From: an uncultured Shimia sp.
GTDB lineage: Bacteria; Pseudomonadota; Alphaproteobacteria; Rhodobacterales; Rhodobacteraceae
Direction: 5' to 3'
Length of the DNA: 64,000 nt
NCBI RefSeq assembly: GCF_947493595.1
Contig: NZ_CANLRL010000001.1
Span: 558,001-622,000 of the forward strand
Shown here: piece by piece, positions 33,537 to 43,308 of the stretch
How the letters are laid out: each line of letters begins with the position of its first letter
How positions within the stretch are numbered: the first letter of the stretch is position 1
Position numbers and translations under genes: made by a program
Notes under the pieces: model-generated
Told to the model about the DNA's origin: nothing
Seen by the model: the letters and a program-made list of their open reading frames with translations, nothing else
The model's database searches: none

Positions 33537-35315
33537 ATGGACCTTTTTGCATTCTCGCAGACCACACAGGCGGTTTTGGCCCTTCTCACTGTATTGGGCA
33601 TGTTTGTGCTGTTTTTGCGCGAAGCGTATCCTACCGAGGTTGTGGCCATCGGCGGCGTGGCAATTCTTCTGTTTTTGGGCGTGCTGCCTTACCAAGCTGC
33701 GCTTGGGGTTCTGTCCAATCCAGCCCCGTGGACCATCGCGGCGATGTTCATTGTCATGGGCGCTTTGGTGCGCACAGGTGCGTTGTCGGTCTTTACCGCC
33801 TTGGCGGACGGGCAGGCTCAAGAACGTCCACAAATCGCGATCACGGTCCTATTGTGCTTTGTGGTCATCGCTTCGGCATTTGTCTCCAACACACCTGTGG
33901 TGGTGGTTATGATTCCGGTGTTCACCCAACTGGCACGTACGCTGGGAACATCGGCGTCTAAGCTTTTAATCCCATTGAGTTATGCAGCAATCATGGGGGG
34001 GACGTTGACCCTCATCGGGACGTCCACGAACCTTCTGGTTGATGGTGTGGCCCGCGACCAAGGTTTGGAACCGTTCAGCATCTTTGAAGTCACGCCTCTG
34101 GGCCTGATTATTGTCGCATGGGGCATGGCGTATCTTTACTTTTTTGGCCGCCGTTTGCTGCCGGAACGCGCCAGCATGGCGGATCTTTTGTCTAACCGCA
34201 GTCAAATGAAGTTTTTCACCGAAGCGGTTATCCCGCCGGAGAGCAACTTGATTGGTCGGGAAGTGACTGGCGTGCAATTGTTTAAGCGCGACGGCGTGCG
34301 TCTGGTTGACGTGATCCGGGGTGATACCTCGCTGCGTCGCAACCTTGGCGCGGTCACGCTCCAGGTCGGCGACCGTGTCGTTCTGCGCACCAAAATGACA
34401 GAGTTGCTTAGCCTGCAACGAAACAAGTCTTTGAAACGTCTGGATCAGGTCGGGGCGGTGGAAACCACTACCGTAGAAGCGCTGATCACGCCCGGCTGCA
34501 AGATGGTTGGTCGCCGTTTGGGAGCACTGCGCCTGCGTCGCCGCTATGGTGTTTATCCTCTGGCGGTGCACCGTCGGAATCAGAACATCGGTCAACAACT
34601 GGATCAGCTGGTGGTGCGCGTTGGCGACACGCTTCTGCTGGAAGGCGCACCCGAAGATATTCAGCGCTTGGCCACCGATATGGACATGGTCGATGTGTCT
34701 CAGCCGTCGGAGCGGGAATATCGCCGGGGTCATGCCCCGATTGCCCTTGGGGCCATGGTTGGCATTGTGATCCTCGCAGGCATGGGGGTTGCCCCAATCC
34801 TGTATCTCGCCATTTTGGCCGTGGCTGTGGTCTTATTGACCCGCTGCATCGACGCGGATGAGGCGTTCTCCTTTGTGGATGGCCGTCTGCTGTCACTGAT
34901 CTTCGCCATGCTTGCCATCGGGGCCGCGCTCTCGCATTCCGGCGCCGTGTCACTGATCGTGAATGGCCTTGCCCCGGCGCTGCGAGGCCTGCCGCCGTTC
35001 CTGTTGATCTGGGCGATCTACCTGCTGACCTCTGTTTTGACTGAACTGGTGTCCAACAACGCGGTGGCCGTGGTGGTCACGCCAATTGCTGTAGGATTGG
35101 CGCAAGCCATTGGCGTCGATCCGCGTCCGCTTGTGGTGGCCGTCATGATCGCGGCCTCGGCAAGCTTTGCCACCCCGATCGGCTATCAGACCAACATGCT
35201 GGTCTTTGGGCCGGGCGGTTACAAGTTCACCGACTTCATGCGCGTGGGCATTCCACTCAATCTGTCGATTGGCATTCTGGCCTCCGCGTTGATCCCATTC
35301 TTCTGGCCGCTGTAA
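33537..35315 (+). CDS. SLC13/ArsB-type permease with two RCK_C (TrkA-C) domains
   Basis: 592 residues. Start at 33537 (MDLFAFSQTTQAVLALL). N-terminal helices at about 10-200 include SNTPVVVVMIPVFTQLAR and YAAIMGGTLTLIGTSTNLLVDG, the SLC13/divalent anion:sodium signature. A cytosolic insert at about 215-385 has two TrkA-C-like domains (FTEAVIPPESNLIGREV..VGDRVVLRTKMTEL, and EALITPGCKMVGRRLGALRL..VGDTLLLEGAPEDI). The C-terminal half repeats the transporter motif (LTELVSNNAVAVVVTPIA, FATPIGYQTNMLVFGPGGY). Substrate could be sulfate, a dicarboxylate or another anion. It stands alone, followed by a terminator hairpin. Confidence 0.88.
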   Translation: MDLFAFSQTTQAVLALLTVLGMFVLFLREAYPTEVVAIGGVAILLFLGVLPYQAALGVLSNPAPWTIAAMFIVMGALVRTGALSVFTALADGQAQERPQIAITVLLCFVVIASAFVSNTPVVVVMIPVFTQLARTLGTSASKLLIPLSYAAIMGGTLTLIGTSTNLLVDGVARDQGLEPFSIFEVTPLGLIIVAWGMAYLYFFGRRLLPERASMADLLSNRSQMKFFTEAVIPPESNLIGREVTGVQLFKRDGVRLVDVIRGDTSLRRNLGAVTLQVGDRVVLRTKMTELLSLQRNKSLKRLDQVGAVETTTVEALITPGCKMVGRRLGALRLRRRYGVYPLAVHRRNQNIGQQLDQLVVRVGDTLLLEGAPEDIQRLATDMDMVDVSQPSEREYRRGHAPIALGAMVGIVILAGMGVAPILYLAILAVAVVLLTRCIDADEAFSFVDGRLLSLIFAMLAIGAALSHSGAVSLIVNGLAPALRGLPPFLLIWAIYLLTSVLTELVSNNAVAVVVTPIAVGLAQAIGVDPRPLVVAVMIAASASFATPIGYQTNMLVFGPGGYKFTDFMRVGIPLNLSIGILASALIPFFWPL

Positions 35316-35330
35316 GGCTTTTAAGGCTTC

Positions 35331-35366
35331 GCGCAACGGGCGTTGCGTTAACCGTTGCGCGGTTTT
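35331..35366 (+). terminator. terminator-like hairpin after the SLC13 permease gene
   Basis: GCGCAACGG (35331-35339) and CCGTTGCGC (35352-35360) form a perfect 9-bp stem with a 12-base loop, then GGTTTT. The T-run is short. Confidence 0.6.
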
Positions 35367-35458
35367 GGTCTCTGAAAAAACGCACCTCCGCAAAACAGTC
35401 GCGATACAGACAAAATACCGACGTCAAAACAGCCTTGGAATCGCCGGTTAACAGGCCA

Positions 35459-35492
35459 ACAAAAAACGCGCCGCAGAGGCCTGCGGCGCGTT
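35459..35492 (-). terminator. intrinsic terminator of the pyruvate dehydrogenase operon
   Basis: AACGCGCCGCAG-AGGC-CTGCGGCGCGTT on the plus strand is a perfect 12-bp stem. On the minus strand it is followed by six T, 21 bases after the lpd stop. Confidence 0.85.
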
Positions 35493-35512
35493 ATCTTCGG
35501 ATCAGGTGAAGA

Positions 35513-37243
35513 TCACTTCTTTTTGCGCGGTGGCATCAGGTCGGTGATCGTGCCTTCAAACATCTCGGCGGCAAAGTTGATGGTCTCACTGAGCGTTGGG
35601 TGGGGGTGAATGGTGTGTCCCAAATCAACCGCATCCGCGCCCATTTCGATGGCCAAAGCCACCTCCGCAATCAGGTCACCAGCGTTGGGACCAACGATCC
35701 CCGCACCAATCACGCGCTCGGATTCTTCGTCGAAAATCAACTTGGTAAGCCCTTCAGAGCGGCCCAGAGACAGAGAGCGACCAGAAGCCGCCCAAGGGAA
35801 CACACCCTTGCCAACCTTCATGCTTTCGGCTTTAGCCTGTGTCTCTGTGACACCCACCCAAGCGACCTCAGGATCGGTGTAGGCCACAGAAGGGATTACG
35901 CGCGCATCAAAGTGACGTTTGTGGCCCGCAGCAACTTCAGCGGCAACTTTGCCTTCATGCACAGCCTTGTGGGCCAGCATAGGCTGCCCAACCACGTCGC
36001 CGATGGCAAAAATGTGAGGCACACCAGTGCGTTGCTGGCTATCAACCGCAATGAACCCACGCTCATCCACAGCCACACCAGCCGCCGCCGCGTTGACCTT
36101 CGCCCCGTTTGGACGACGGCCCACCGCAACAAGCACTTTGTCAAAGGTATCAACCACTTCGCCCTTGGGGCCTTCCATGATGACCTCAAGACCAGCGTCC
36201 GTTGCTTTAACTGCAGTGACTTTGGTTTTGGTTAGGATGGCCTCATACCGTCCCTCAATCCGCTTATGCAGCGGTTTCACAACGTCTTTGTCCGCGCCAG
36301 GAATGATCTGATCCATGAACTCAACGATGGTCACCTTTGAGCCCAACGCATCATACACGGTTGCCATTTCCAGGCCGATAATACCGCCGCCGAGCACCAG
36401 CAGGCGCTCTGGCACATCTTCCAGCTCCAGCGCACCGGTGCTGTCGATCACGCGCGGATCATCATGCGGGATGAAGGGCAAGGTGACAGGCTCAGAACCG
36501 GCGGCGATGACACATTGGTCAAAACTCACGGTGGATTTTTCGCCGTCATTGTCGACTTCGATCATGTTAGGGCCAGTGAAGGTGCCGTAGCCGCTCACAA
36601 CCTGCACTTTACGCGCCTTGGCCAATCCGCCAAGGCCGCCAGTCAATTGATTAACAACACTTTCTTTCCAACCGCGCAACTTGTCGAGGTCAACCTCAGG
36701 CTTGGCGAAGCTGACGCCATGTTCCGCCATTTCCTCAGCCTCGGTGATCACCTTGGCCGAGTGCAGCAGCGCTTTGGAAGGAATACAACCTACGTTGAGG
36801 CAGACACCACCAAGCGAGCTGTCCTTTTCGATCAGCACGACCTTTTTGCCGAGGTCCGCTGCGCGGAACGCCGCTGTGTAGCCACCTGGGCCGGAGCCCA
36901 AAACAACAACTTCGGCATGAACATCACCAGCGCCTGTCGCGGCACCGGTTGCAGCAACAGCTTGTGGCGCAGAAGGCGCTTCGGATACGGCAGTCTTTGG
37001 CGCCTCAGCAGCACCTTCAACTTCCAAAACAAGGATCAGGCTACCCTCAGAAACAGCGTCGCCTTCGGCCACTTTGATGTCTTTCACAACGCCAGTGGCG
37101 GGTGATGGCACTTCCATGGTTGCCTTGTCGCTTTCGACCTCAATGAGCGGGTCTTCTGCGGCGACAGTGTCGCCAACAGAGACCAGAACGGAGACCACAG
37201 GAACTTCGGAAAAGTCCCCAATATCAGGTACTTTGACGTCCAT
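35513..37243 (-). CDS. lpd: dihydrolipoamide dehydrogenase (E3) with N-terminal lipoyl domain
   Basis: 576 residues. Reoxidises dihydrolipoyl groups of the pyruvate dehydrogenase complex with NAD+. Start at 37243 ([11 protein letters not shown]) with AAGGAGA upstream. A lipoyl domain occupies residues 1-78 with K40 ([10 protein letters not shown]), followed by an Ala/Pro hinge (80-108). The FAD motif is [12 protein letters not shown] (114-125) and the redox cysteines are C148 and C153 ([13 protein letters not shown]). The NAD motif is GGGIIGLEM and the active-site pair HxH..E is in [10 protein letters not shown]. The lipoyl domain is almost the same as that of E2, differing at about a dozen of 78 positions. 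Third gene of the operon. Confidence 0.96.
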   Translation of the reverse strand: MDVKVPDIGDFSEVPVVSVLVSVGDTVAAEDPLIEVESDKATMEVPSPATGVVKDIKVAEGDAVSEGSLILVLEVEGAAEAPKTAVSEAPSAPQAVAATGAATGAGDVHAEVVVLGSGPGGYTAAFRAADLGKKVVLIEKDSSLGGVCLNVGCIPSKALLHSAKVITEAEEMAEHGVSFAKPEVDLDKLRGWKESVVNQLTGGLGGLAKARKVQVVSGYGTFTGPNMIEVDNDGEKSTVSFDQCVIAAGSEPVTLPFIPHDDPRVIDSTGALELEDVPERLLVLGGGIIGLEMATVYDALGSKVTIVEFMDQIIPGADKDVVKPLHKRIEGRYEAILTKTKVTAVKATDAGLEVIMEGPKGEVVDTFDKVLVAVGRRPNGAKVNAAAAGVAVDERGFIAVDSQQRTGVPHIFAIGDVVGQPMLAHKAVHEGKVAAEVAAGHKRHFDARVIPSVAYTDPEVAWVGVTETQAKAESMKVGKGVFPWAASGRSLSLGRSEGLTKLIFDEESERVIGAGIVGPNAGDLIAEVALAIEMGADAVDLGHTIHPHPTLSETINFAAEMFEGTITDLMPPRKKK

Positions 37244-37254
37244 CTTTGTTCTCC

Positions 37255-38514
37255 TTACCACATCAACTTACGCATATCGCCAAGTAGGGTCTTGAGCGTC
37301 ACGGTGAACCGTGCTGCCAATGCCCCATCAATGGCGCGGTGGTCATAGCTGAGCGACAATGGTTGCATCAAGCGTGGCACAAACTCTTCGCCGTTCCAGA
37401 CCGGCGCCATTTTGGAGCGGGTCAGGCCAAGGATGGCCACTTCCGGCGCATTCACGATCGGGGTGAAGGATGTACCGCCAATGCCGCCGAGGCTGGAGAT
37501 GGTGAAGGTCGCGCCCTGCATGTCGCCGCTCTTCAACTCACCTGCGCGGGCTTTGCCGGACAACTCCATGAGATCTTTGGAGATTTCCACAATGCCTTTG
37601 CGGTCTGCATCTTTGATCACCGGCACCACAAGGCCGTTTGGTGTGTCCGCCGCAAAGCCGATGTTGTAGTAGTCTTTCTTGATCAGCTTGTCGCCGTCCG
37701 GATGGATCGACGAGTTCACTTCCCAATGCTCTTTCAGCGCCGACACAGATGCCTTGATTACAAAGGACAGCAGGGTCACGCGGTAGCCGTCTTCCTTGGC
37801 CATCGTGTCCATTTCTTTGCGGTACTTGTCCAGATCGGTGATGTCCGCTTCGTCGTTGTGGGTTACGTGCGGAATGTTGAGCCAGCTGCGGTGCAACGCC
37901 GGACCAGACAGTTTTTTGATGCGTGGCATCTCGACGTCTTCGACCGGTCCAAATTTGGAGAAGTCCACTGCCGGGATCGGCGGTATGCCCATGCCACCTT
38001 GCGCTGCACCACCGGCGGCAGGCGCCGCTGCTGTGGAGCTTTTCAGGAAAGCTGTCACATCTTCACGCAAAATACGGCCTTTGCGGCCAGAGCCGTTTAC
38101 TTTAGCCAGGTCCACGTCCAACTGGCGCGCAAAGGCGCGCACAGATGGGGAGGCGTGGGTTTTGCCAAAACCAGCATCGGTCACCGCCGCCGGAGCTGGT
38201 GCGGCAACCGGAGCTGGCGCTGCGGCGGCAGGTGCGGCAGCTTCCGTTTTAGGGGCAGGGGCCTCCGCGGCCGCGGCGCCTTCTGCTTCCAGCATCAGGA
38301 TCAGCGAGCCTTCGGATACGGCATCACCTTCGGACACTTTGATCTCAACCACTTTGCCAGCCGCAGGCGATGGCACTTCCATGGTGGCCTTGTCGCTTTC
38401 AACTTCGATCAGCGGGTCTTCGGCCGCGACCACGTCACCGGTGCTCACCAGGACGGAAACCACTGGAACATCAGTGAAATCGCCGATGTCGGGAACTTTG
38501 ACTTCAATTGCCAT
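37255..38514 (-). CDS. aceF: pyruvate dehydrogenase complex dihydrolipoamide acetyltransferase (E2)
   Basis: 419 residues. Core of the complex, transfers acetyl to CoA. Start at 38514 ([13 protein letters not shown]), GGAG 8 bases upstream. One lipoyl domain (1-78, K42), an Ala/Pro linker, the E1/E3-binding domain at about 118-155 ([24 protein letters not shown] in blocks), a second linker and the catalytic domain (from about 200) ending with [13 protein letters not shown], which holds the acyltransferase His and Asp. Only one lipoyl domain is present, fewer than the three of Escherichia coli E2. Between aceE and lpd with 23 and 11 bases spacing. Confidence 0.96.
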   Translation of the reverse strand: MAIEVKVPDIGDFTDVPVVSVLVSTGDVVAAEDPLIEVESDKATMEVPSPAAGKVVEIKVSEGDAVSEGSLILMLEAEGAAAAEAPAPKTEAAAPAAAAPAPVAAPAPAAVTDAGFGKTHASPSVRAFARQLDVDLAKVNGSGRKGRILREDVTAFLKSSTAAAPAAGGAAQGGMGIPPIPAVDFSKFGPVEDVEMPRIKKLSGPALHRSWLNIPHVTHNDEADITDLDKYRKEMDTMAKEDGYRVTLLSFVIKASVSALKEHWEVNSSIHPDGDKLIKKDYYNIGFAADTPNGLVVPVIKDADRKGIVEISKDLMELSGKARAGELKSGDMQGATFTISSLGGIGGTSFTPIVNAPEVAILGLTRSKMAPVWNGEEFVPRLMQPLSLSYDHRAIDGALAARFTVTLKTLLGDMRKLMW

Positions 38515-38537
38515 TGCTAATTCTCCTCTCTTCCCGA

Positions 38538-41192
38538 TCACACCAGGCGCGGGTTCGGCTTGGCGCCGTCGATGTCGTATTTGGCCAGTGCGGCCTCAAG
38601 GTCTTTTTGGGCCAAGGAGCCCTCTTTGTAGAGGTCCACCATGGCCGCAGCTGCGATGTGGTTGGCATCGACTTCAAAGAAGCGGCGCAGGTTCACGCGG
38701 CTGTCGGAGCGGCCGTACCCGTCGGTGCCCAGCACGGTGTAGCTGCCCGGAACGCAGGTCCGGATCTGTTCCGCATAGTTCTTCATGTAGTCGGTCGCCG
38801 CAATCACAGGGCCTTTGGCTTTCGCAAGCTGCTGTGCCACAAAGGACAGTTTCGGCTCCGCCAGCGGGTTCAAGCGGTTGTGGCGGGCCACATCCTGACA
38901 ATCCCGTGCCAGTTCGTTGAAGCTGGTGGCCGACCAGATTTCGGATGTCACACCGAAGTCTGCCTCAAGCATCTCAGCCGCCTTCATTGCCTGCACCAGA
39001 ATGGTGCCGGAGCCCATCAGCGTGACGTGCTTCTTGGACGGTTTCTTTACCTCTTTGAAACGGTAGAGACCTTTGATGATCTCGTCTTCCACGCCCATCG
39101 GCATATCCGGGTGGGCATAGTTTTCATTCATCAGTGTGAGGTAGAAGAACACATCTTCCTGATCTTCATACATCCGTTTCATGCCGTGCTGCACAATCAC
39201 AGCGACCTCGTGTTGGAAGGTCGGGTCATAGGAGATGCAGTTCGGAATGGTGCCTGCAAGGATATGGCTGTGGCCGTCCTCGTGTTGCAGGCCTTCACCG
39301 TTCAGCGTGGTCCGGCCAGCGGTGCCGCCCAGCATGAAGCCACGCGCTCGGCTGTCGCCTGCGGCCCAAGCCAGATCGCCAATGCGCTGGAAGCCAAACA
39401 TCGAGTAGTAGATGAAGAACGGGATCATCGGCACGCCATGGTTGGAATAGGCGGTGGCTGCCGCAATCCAATCCGCCATGGCGCCGGCTTCGTTGATGCC
39501 TTCCTGCAGAACCTGACCGTTGGTCGATTCCTTGTAGTACATCATCTGATCGGCGTCTTGAGGCGTGTATTTCTGTCCTTCTGGATTATAAATCCCGACG
39601 GAACGGAACAGGCCTTCCATGCCAAAGGTGCGGCTTTCATCCGGTACAATCGGCACGATGTTCTGGCCAATCTGCTTGTCCCGCAGAAGGGTGGTCAGAA
39701 TGCGTACAAAGGCCATAGTCGTGGAAATCTCGCGATCGCCTGTGCCTTTGAGTTGCGCCGCAAACTTGTCCAGCGACGGGATTTCCAGCTTGGGCGATTG
39801 GCTCTCACGTTTCGGGAATTCCCCACCAAGTGCTTTACGGCGGTCCGCCAAATAAGCCTTCTGCGCGTTGTTGAGTTTCACAAACGGCGCGTCACCCACG
39901 TCTTCGTCGCTGACCGGGATCTCAAAGCGGTCACGGAAGGCGCGCAGCTGATCCTCGTTCATTTTCTTTTGCTGGTGGGTGGTGTTCTGGCCTTCACCAG
40001 CGGTGCCCATGCCGTGACCTTTAACGGTTTTTACCAACAGGCAGGTCGGTTGACCTTTGGTGTCACTGGCGCGTTTGAAGGCGGTGTAGACTTTTTGCGG
40101 ATCGTGACCACCACGACGCAGGGACCAGATCTGTTCGTCGGTCCAGTCTTTCACCAGTTCGGCGGTCTCTGGGTATTTGCCAAAGAAGTGCTCGCGAATG
40201 TAGGCGCCGTCTTTGGATTTGAAGGTCTGGTAGTCGCCGTCAACGGTTTCATCCATCAGCTGACGTAGCTTGCCAGAGGTGTCTTTCTCCAGCAGTTCAT
40301 CCCAGCCTTTGCCCCACAGCAGCTTGATCACGTTCCAGCCTGCGCCGCGGAAGTCACCTTCGAGCTCTTGCACAATCTTGTGGTTGCCACGCACCGGGCC
40401 ATCAAGGCGTTGCAAGTTGCAGTTCACCACAAAGATCAGGTTGTCGAGGCCCTCGCGCGCGGCGAGGTCAATGGCGCCACGGCTTTCCGGTTCGTCCATC
40501 TCGCCGTCACCAAGGAAGCACCAGACCTTACGGTCGGCCATGTCGATCAGGCCGCGGTTGTGCATGTATTTCATAAACCGCGCTTGGTAGATCGCCATCA
40601 GTGGGCCAAGACCCATGGAGACGGTTGGGAACTGCCAATAGTCCGGCATCAGCCAAGGGTGTGGGTAAGAAGACAGGCCGCCACCATCTACTTCCGAGCG
40701 GAAGTTTTCCAGCTGCTCTTCAGTCAGACGGCCTTCCATAAAGGAGCGCGCATAGATGCCAGGGATCACGTGCCCCTGGAAGAATACGAGGTCGCCGCCG
40801 TGGATGGCAGATTTGCTGCGCCAGAAGTGGTTCAGACCTATATCATACATAACTGCAGAGGAGGCGAAGGAGGCGATGTGCCCGCCGTATTCGCTGCTCA
40901 CTTTGTTACGGCGTACCACGGTCGCCATGGCGTTCCAGCGGTTGATGGTGCGAATCCGCCATTCCATGTCCAGATCGCCAGGGAACTCTTCCTGATCGTC
41001 GGTTGGGATGGTGTTCTGGTAGGGCGTGGTCGCCGAGAACGGCAGCGTCGCGCCGGCCGCGCGGGCTTGCTGCACCGCTTTGTCGAGCAGGTAATGCGCT
41101 CTGTCCGGTCCGTCCCGTGCGATGACATCCTCAATGGCGTCCTGCCATTCTTGGGATTCTATCGGGTCGATGTCTGGAAATTCATTCGCCAT
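38538..41192 (-). CDS. aceE: pyruvate dehydrogenase E1 component, homodimeric type
   Basis: 884 residues, the normal size for the AceE class. Thiamine-diphosphate enzyme that decarboxylates pyruvate and acetylates the E2 lipoyl group. TPP/Mg motif GDGEMDEPESRGAIDLA followed by NLIFVVNCNLQRLDGPVRGN (in blocks). The histidine-rich loop regions YGGHIASFASSA and GHGMGTAGEGQNTTHQQKK match AceE. First gene of aceE-aceF-lpd, with a strong GGAGGAG ribosome-binding site. A 14-base palindrome lies about 40 bases upstream and may regulate the operon. Confidence 0.97.
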   Translation of the reverse strand: MANEFPDIDPIESQEWQDAIEDVIARDGPDRAHYLLDKAVQQARAAGATLPFSATTPYQNTIPTDDQEEFPGDLDMEWRIRTINRWNAMATVVRRNKVSSEYGGHIASFASSAVMYDIGLNHFWRSKSAIHGGDLVFFQGHVIPGIYARSFMEGRLTEEQLENFRSEVDGGGLSSYPHPWLMPDYWQFPTVSMGLGPLMAIYQARFMKYMHNRGLIDMADRKVWCFLGDGEMDEPESRGAIDLAAREGLDNLIFVVNCNLQRLDGPVRGNHKIVQELEGDFRGAGWNVIKLLWGKGWDELLEKDTSGKLRQLMDETVDGDYQTFKSKDGAYIREHFFGKYPETAELVKDWTDEQIWSLRRGGHDPQKVYTAFKRASDTKGQPTCLLVKTVKGHGMGTAGEGQNTTHQQKKMNEDQLRAFRDRFEIPVSDEDVGDAPFVKLNNAQKAYLADRRKALGGEFPKRESQSPKLEIPSLDKFAAQLKGTGDREISTTMAFVRILTTLLRDKQIGQNIVPIVPDESRTFGMEGLFRSVGIYNPEGQKYTPQDADQMMYYKESTNGQVLQEGINEAGAMADWIAAATAYSNHGVPMIPFFIYYSMFGFQRIGDLAWAAGDSRARGFMLGGTAGRTTLNGEGLQHEDGHSHILAGTIPNCISYDPTFQHEVAVIVQHGMKRMYEDQEDVFFYLTLMNENYAHPDMPMGVEDEIIKGLYRFKEVKKPSKKHVTLMGSGTILVQAMKAAEMLEADFGVTSEIWSATSFNELARDCQDVARHNRLNPLAEPKLSFVAQQLAKAKGPVIAATDYMKNYAEQIRTCVPGSYTVLGTDGYGRSDSRVNLRRFFEVDANHIAAAAMVDLYKEGSLAQKDLEAALAKYDIDGAKPNPRLV

Positions 41193-41233
41193 GCGGCGTC
41201 TCCTCCACTGAAATCCGCGTTTCGATCCTTATA

Positions 41234-41247
41234 GTTTAATATTAAAC
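41234..41247. promoter_or_regulatory. 14-base perfect palindrome in the pyruvate dehydrogenase promoter region
   Basis: GTTTAATATTAAAC, 42 bases before aceE, in an A/T-rich patch within an otherwise GC-rich chromosome. On the minus strand it directly abuts CTATAAGG, a plausible -10 box, so a bound protein would block transcription. Confidence 0.5.
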
Positions 41248-41340
41248 AATTAAGCTAGTGCGCCAAATGCATGGGTCCCATGCGCGTGGCGCAAGGCTCG
41301 GTCAAAAGGATATTGGGGGAGTGTAGCGCAGTTTTCAGAC

Positions 41341-41368
41341 AAAAAAACAGGGACCCGAAGGTCCCTGT
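41341..41368 (-). terminator. intrinsic terminator of the purine permease operon
   Basis: On the minus strand ACAGGGACC-TTCG-GGTCCCTGT is followed by seven T, a textbook terminator with a UUCG tetraloop. It lies 25 bases after the permease stop. Confidence 0.92.
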
Positions 41369-41392
41369 AAGTCACTTGAATTAAAGAGTTTG

Positions 41393-42733
41393 TCAGTCTT
41401 CGTGAGGAAGAACCAGGTTCAGCACAATCGCGCACAGCGCAGTTGGTGCCACTGCAGACGTCATCAGCGTTTTCACAACACCCGGCAGGTATTGCACAGC
41501 TGTTGGCACAAGGTTCAGACCTAGACCCACAGCCAGAGACACCGCGATGATCACCATATTTCTGCGGTTCATCTGGATTTCTGACAACATGTTCAAGCCA
41601 GCGGATGCCACCATGCCAAACATCACAATCACACCACCGCCAAGTACTGGCAAAGGCATGGACGCAATCACGGCGCCCACTTTTGGCATCAGACCGCAAA
41701 GGATCAGGATGATGCCGCCGATGGTCACAACGTGGCGGCTCATCACGCCTGTCATGCCGACAATGCCCACGTTTTGCGAGAAGGATGTGTTTGGCAGGCC
41801 GCCAAAGACGCCAGCAATTGCAGTGCCAAGTCCGTCTGCATAAGTTGCGCCTTGGATTTCCGCATCCGTTGCGTCACGTCCTGCGCCTGCTTTGGCGGTT
41901 GCGGAGGCATCACCGACGGTCTCAATGGCGGAAACGATCGATACCAGCGTTACAGCAATGACCGCGCCAAGGCTGAATTCAAAGCCATAGGGCAGAGGTG
42001 TGATCCCTGTCACCCAAGATGCTTTGGCTACGGCGCCGAAGTTCACCATGCCGGACAAATAGGCGACGACATAGCCTGCGATCATGCCAACAAGAATGGC
42101 TGCGCTAGAAAGCGTGCCTTTGGTGAAGAACTTTAGGATCAACGCGACGATGACAACCGTCAGGGCGACAGTCCAATGCTTCAAGGAGCCAAAGCTTTCG
42201 GCCTCCATTTGGAACTGCGCAGCACCGCCTGCAGCGTATTTGATTGCCACTGGAATCAGGTAGAGACCAATAGCCAAGATCACTAGACCTGTGACCAATG
42301 GCGGGAACAGCCAGCGCAATTTGCCAATCACAGAGCCAAGCGCGAAGTGGATGACACCACCAATGATACAGGCGGTCAGAGCAACGCTGAGACCTTGAGT
42401 GGCGGCAACACCGGCCAGAACACCAACAAAGGCGAAGCTGGTGCCTTGCATGATTGGCAGGCGCGCGCCGATAGGGCCAATACCCACGGTTTGGAACAAA
42501 GTTGCGATGCCGGCGAACAGCATGGCCATCTGGATCAGATAAACCTGTTCAGCACCACCAAAAGCGAGGCCAGCCGCTCCGGCCACAATGATGGATGGGG
42601 TAACGTTTGAGGCAAACATTGCCAGAACGTGTTGGAATCCCAGTGGGATTGCCTGCCCCAATGGGGGCGTGACGTTTGGATCGGAGTATTGTCCGGTCCC
42701 TTGTGTTTCCTGAGCTGTCATAGTGTCAGCCAT
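41393..42733 (-). CDS. xanthine/uric acid permease, NCS2 family
   Basis: 446 residues with about 12-14 membrane helices. The start at 42733 (MADTMTAQETQGTGQYSDP) has AGGAGA upstream. The 43-residue longer frame lacks support. Family marks: PLGFQHVLAMFASNVTPSIIV near the first helix (QHVLAM), IPIMQGTSFAF-type segment (here LPIMQGTSFAFVG), and PNTSFSQNVGIVGMTGVMSRHV (the NCS2 motif with QN.G...T). Q-N-V-G favours purine (xanthine/urate) over uracil. Same strand and operon as allA and puuE, so it most likely imports urate or xanthine. Confidence 0.9.
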   Translation of the reverse strand: MADTMTAQETQGTGQYSDPNVTPPLGQAIPLGFQHVLAMFASNVTPSIIVAGAAGLAFGGAEQVYLIQMAMLFAGIATLFQTVGIGPIGARLPIMQGTSFAFVGVLAGVAATQGLSVALTACIIGGVIHFALGSVIGKLRWLFPPLVTGLVILAIGLYLIPVAIKYAAGGAAQFQMEAESFGSLKHWTVALTVVIVALILKFFTKGTLSSAAILVGMIAGYVVAYLSGMVNFGAVAKASWVTGITPLPYGFEFSLGAVIAVTLVSIVSAIETVGDASATAKAGAGRDATDAEIQGATYADGLGTAIAGVFGGLPNTSFSQNVGIVGMTGVMSRHVVTIGGIILILCGLMPKVGAVIASMPLPVLGGGVIVMFGMVASAGLNMLSEIQMNRRNMVIIAVSLAVGLGLNLVPTAVQYLPGVVKTLMTSAVAPTALCAIVLNLVLPHED

Positions 42734-42798
42734 GTCCTTCTCCTGTCGGTCGTAGAGCCCCGCCGCTTCATTTTTCGAGCGACTTAAGGGCGGTTTGG

Positions 42799-43308
42799 TC
42801 AGGGGATACCTGACCGTTGGTTTTGATCCGCCACAACTTGGTAAGCTGTGTCGAACCAAAATTCTTCCAGGTTGGCACCGTCACCAATGCGGTCCACCAC
42901 AGCAAAAAGGCCGGGGGCTGCAAGCGGGGTCAAAACGCCGTGCCATGTGTTGCGATGGAAGTTGATGGCTTGTCCCGGCTGCGTCTGAAACGCCACGGGT
43001 GTATCCGGCTTGCCGCCCAAATCTTTGGCAACAATCACAAGGAATGCGTGTTCGGTCATCGGAATGAAAGCCTGACTTCCGTCCGGATGCCGCTCCACCA
43101 TATCCAGAATGTAGGGGAGGCTACGTGGTTGCGCATTAAACAAGCTGATGCCAGCGCGTCCATCGGCAAAGTCCATCTCTGCCAAGTCGTGGTGACGGCC
43201 ACACATGCCTTGGTTGATGATTTTATCGGCTTCAGGCTTGAGGGTGATCACGTCGCCAAACGGCGCAAAGGCTTCCGCTGTTAGTGGCTGAATAACAATT
43301 TCGGTCAC
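42799..43308 (-). CDS. allA: ureidoglycolate lyase
   Basis: 169 residues. Cleaves ureidoglycolate to glyoxylate and urea at the end of allantoin breakdown. Family marks: LTAEAFAPFGDVI at the N-terminus, LFNAQPRSLPYILDMVERHPDGSQAFIPM (in order), FLVIVAKD, and the cupin metal region INFHRNTWHGVLTPL. The length is typical. The start overlaps the puuE stop by 4 bases, so the two are translationally coupled. The permease gene follows 66 bases later. Confidence 0.95.
   Translation of the reverse strand: MTEIVIQPLTAEAFAPFGDVITLKPEADKIINQGMCGRHHDLAEMDFADGRAGISLFNAQPRSLPYILDMVERHPDGSQAFIPMTEHAFLVIVAKDLGGKPDTPVAFQTQPGQAINFHRNTWHGVLTPLAAPGLFAVVDRIGDGANLEEFWFDTAYQVVADQNQRSGIP

Noticed and set aside
37339-38520. 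Plus-strand open frame opposite aceF
   Set aside because: The lipoyl, binding and catalytic domains of E2 are all on the minus strand. The opposite frame is Arg/His/Gly-rich noise.
38508-40268. Long plus-strand open frame opposite aceE
   Set aside because: aceE is unambiguous on the minus strand, and codon-complement bias of GC-rich genes creates such shadows.
41250-41699. Minus-strand open frame across the permease terminator
   Set aside because: It reads through the strong intrinsic terminator and out of frame with the permease.
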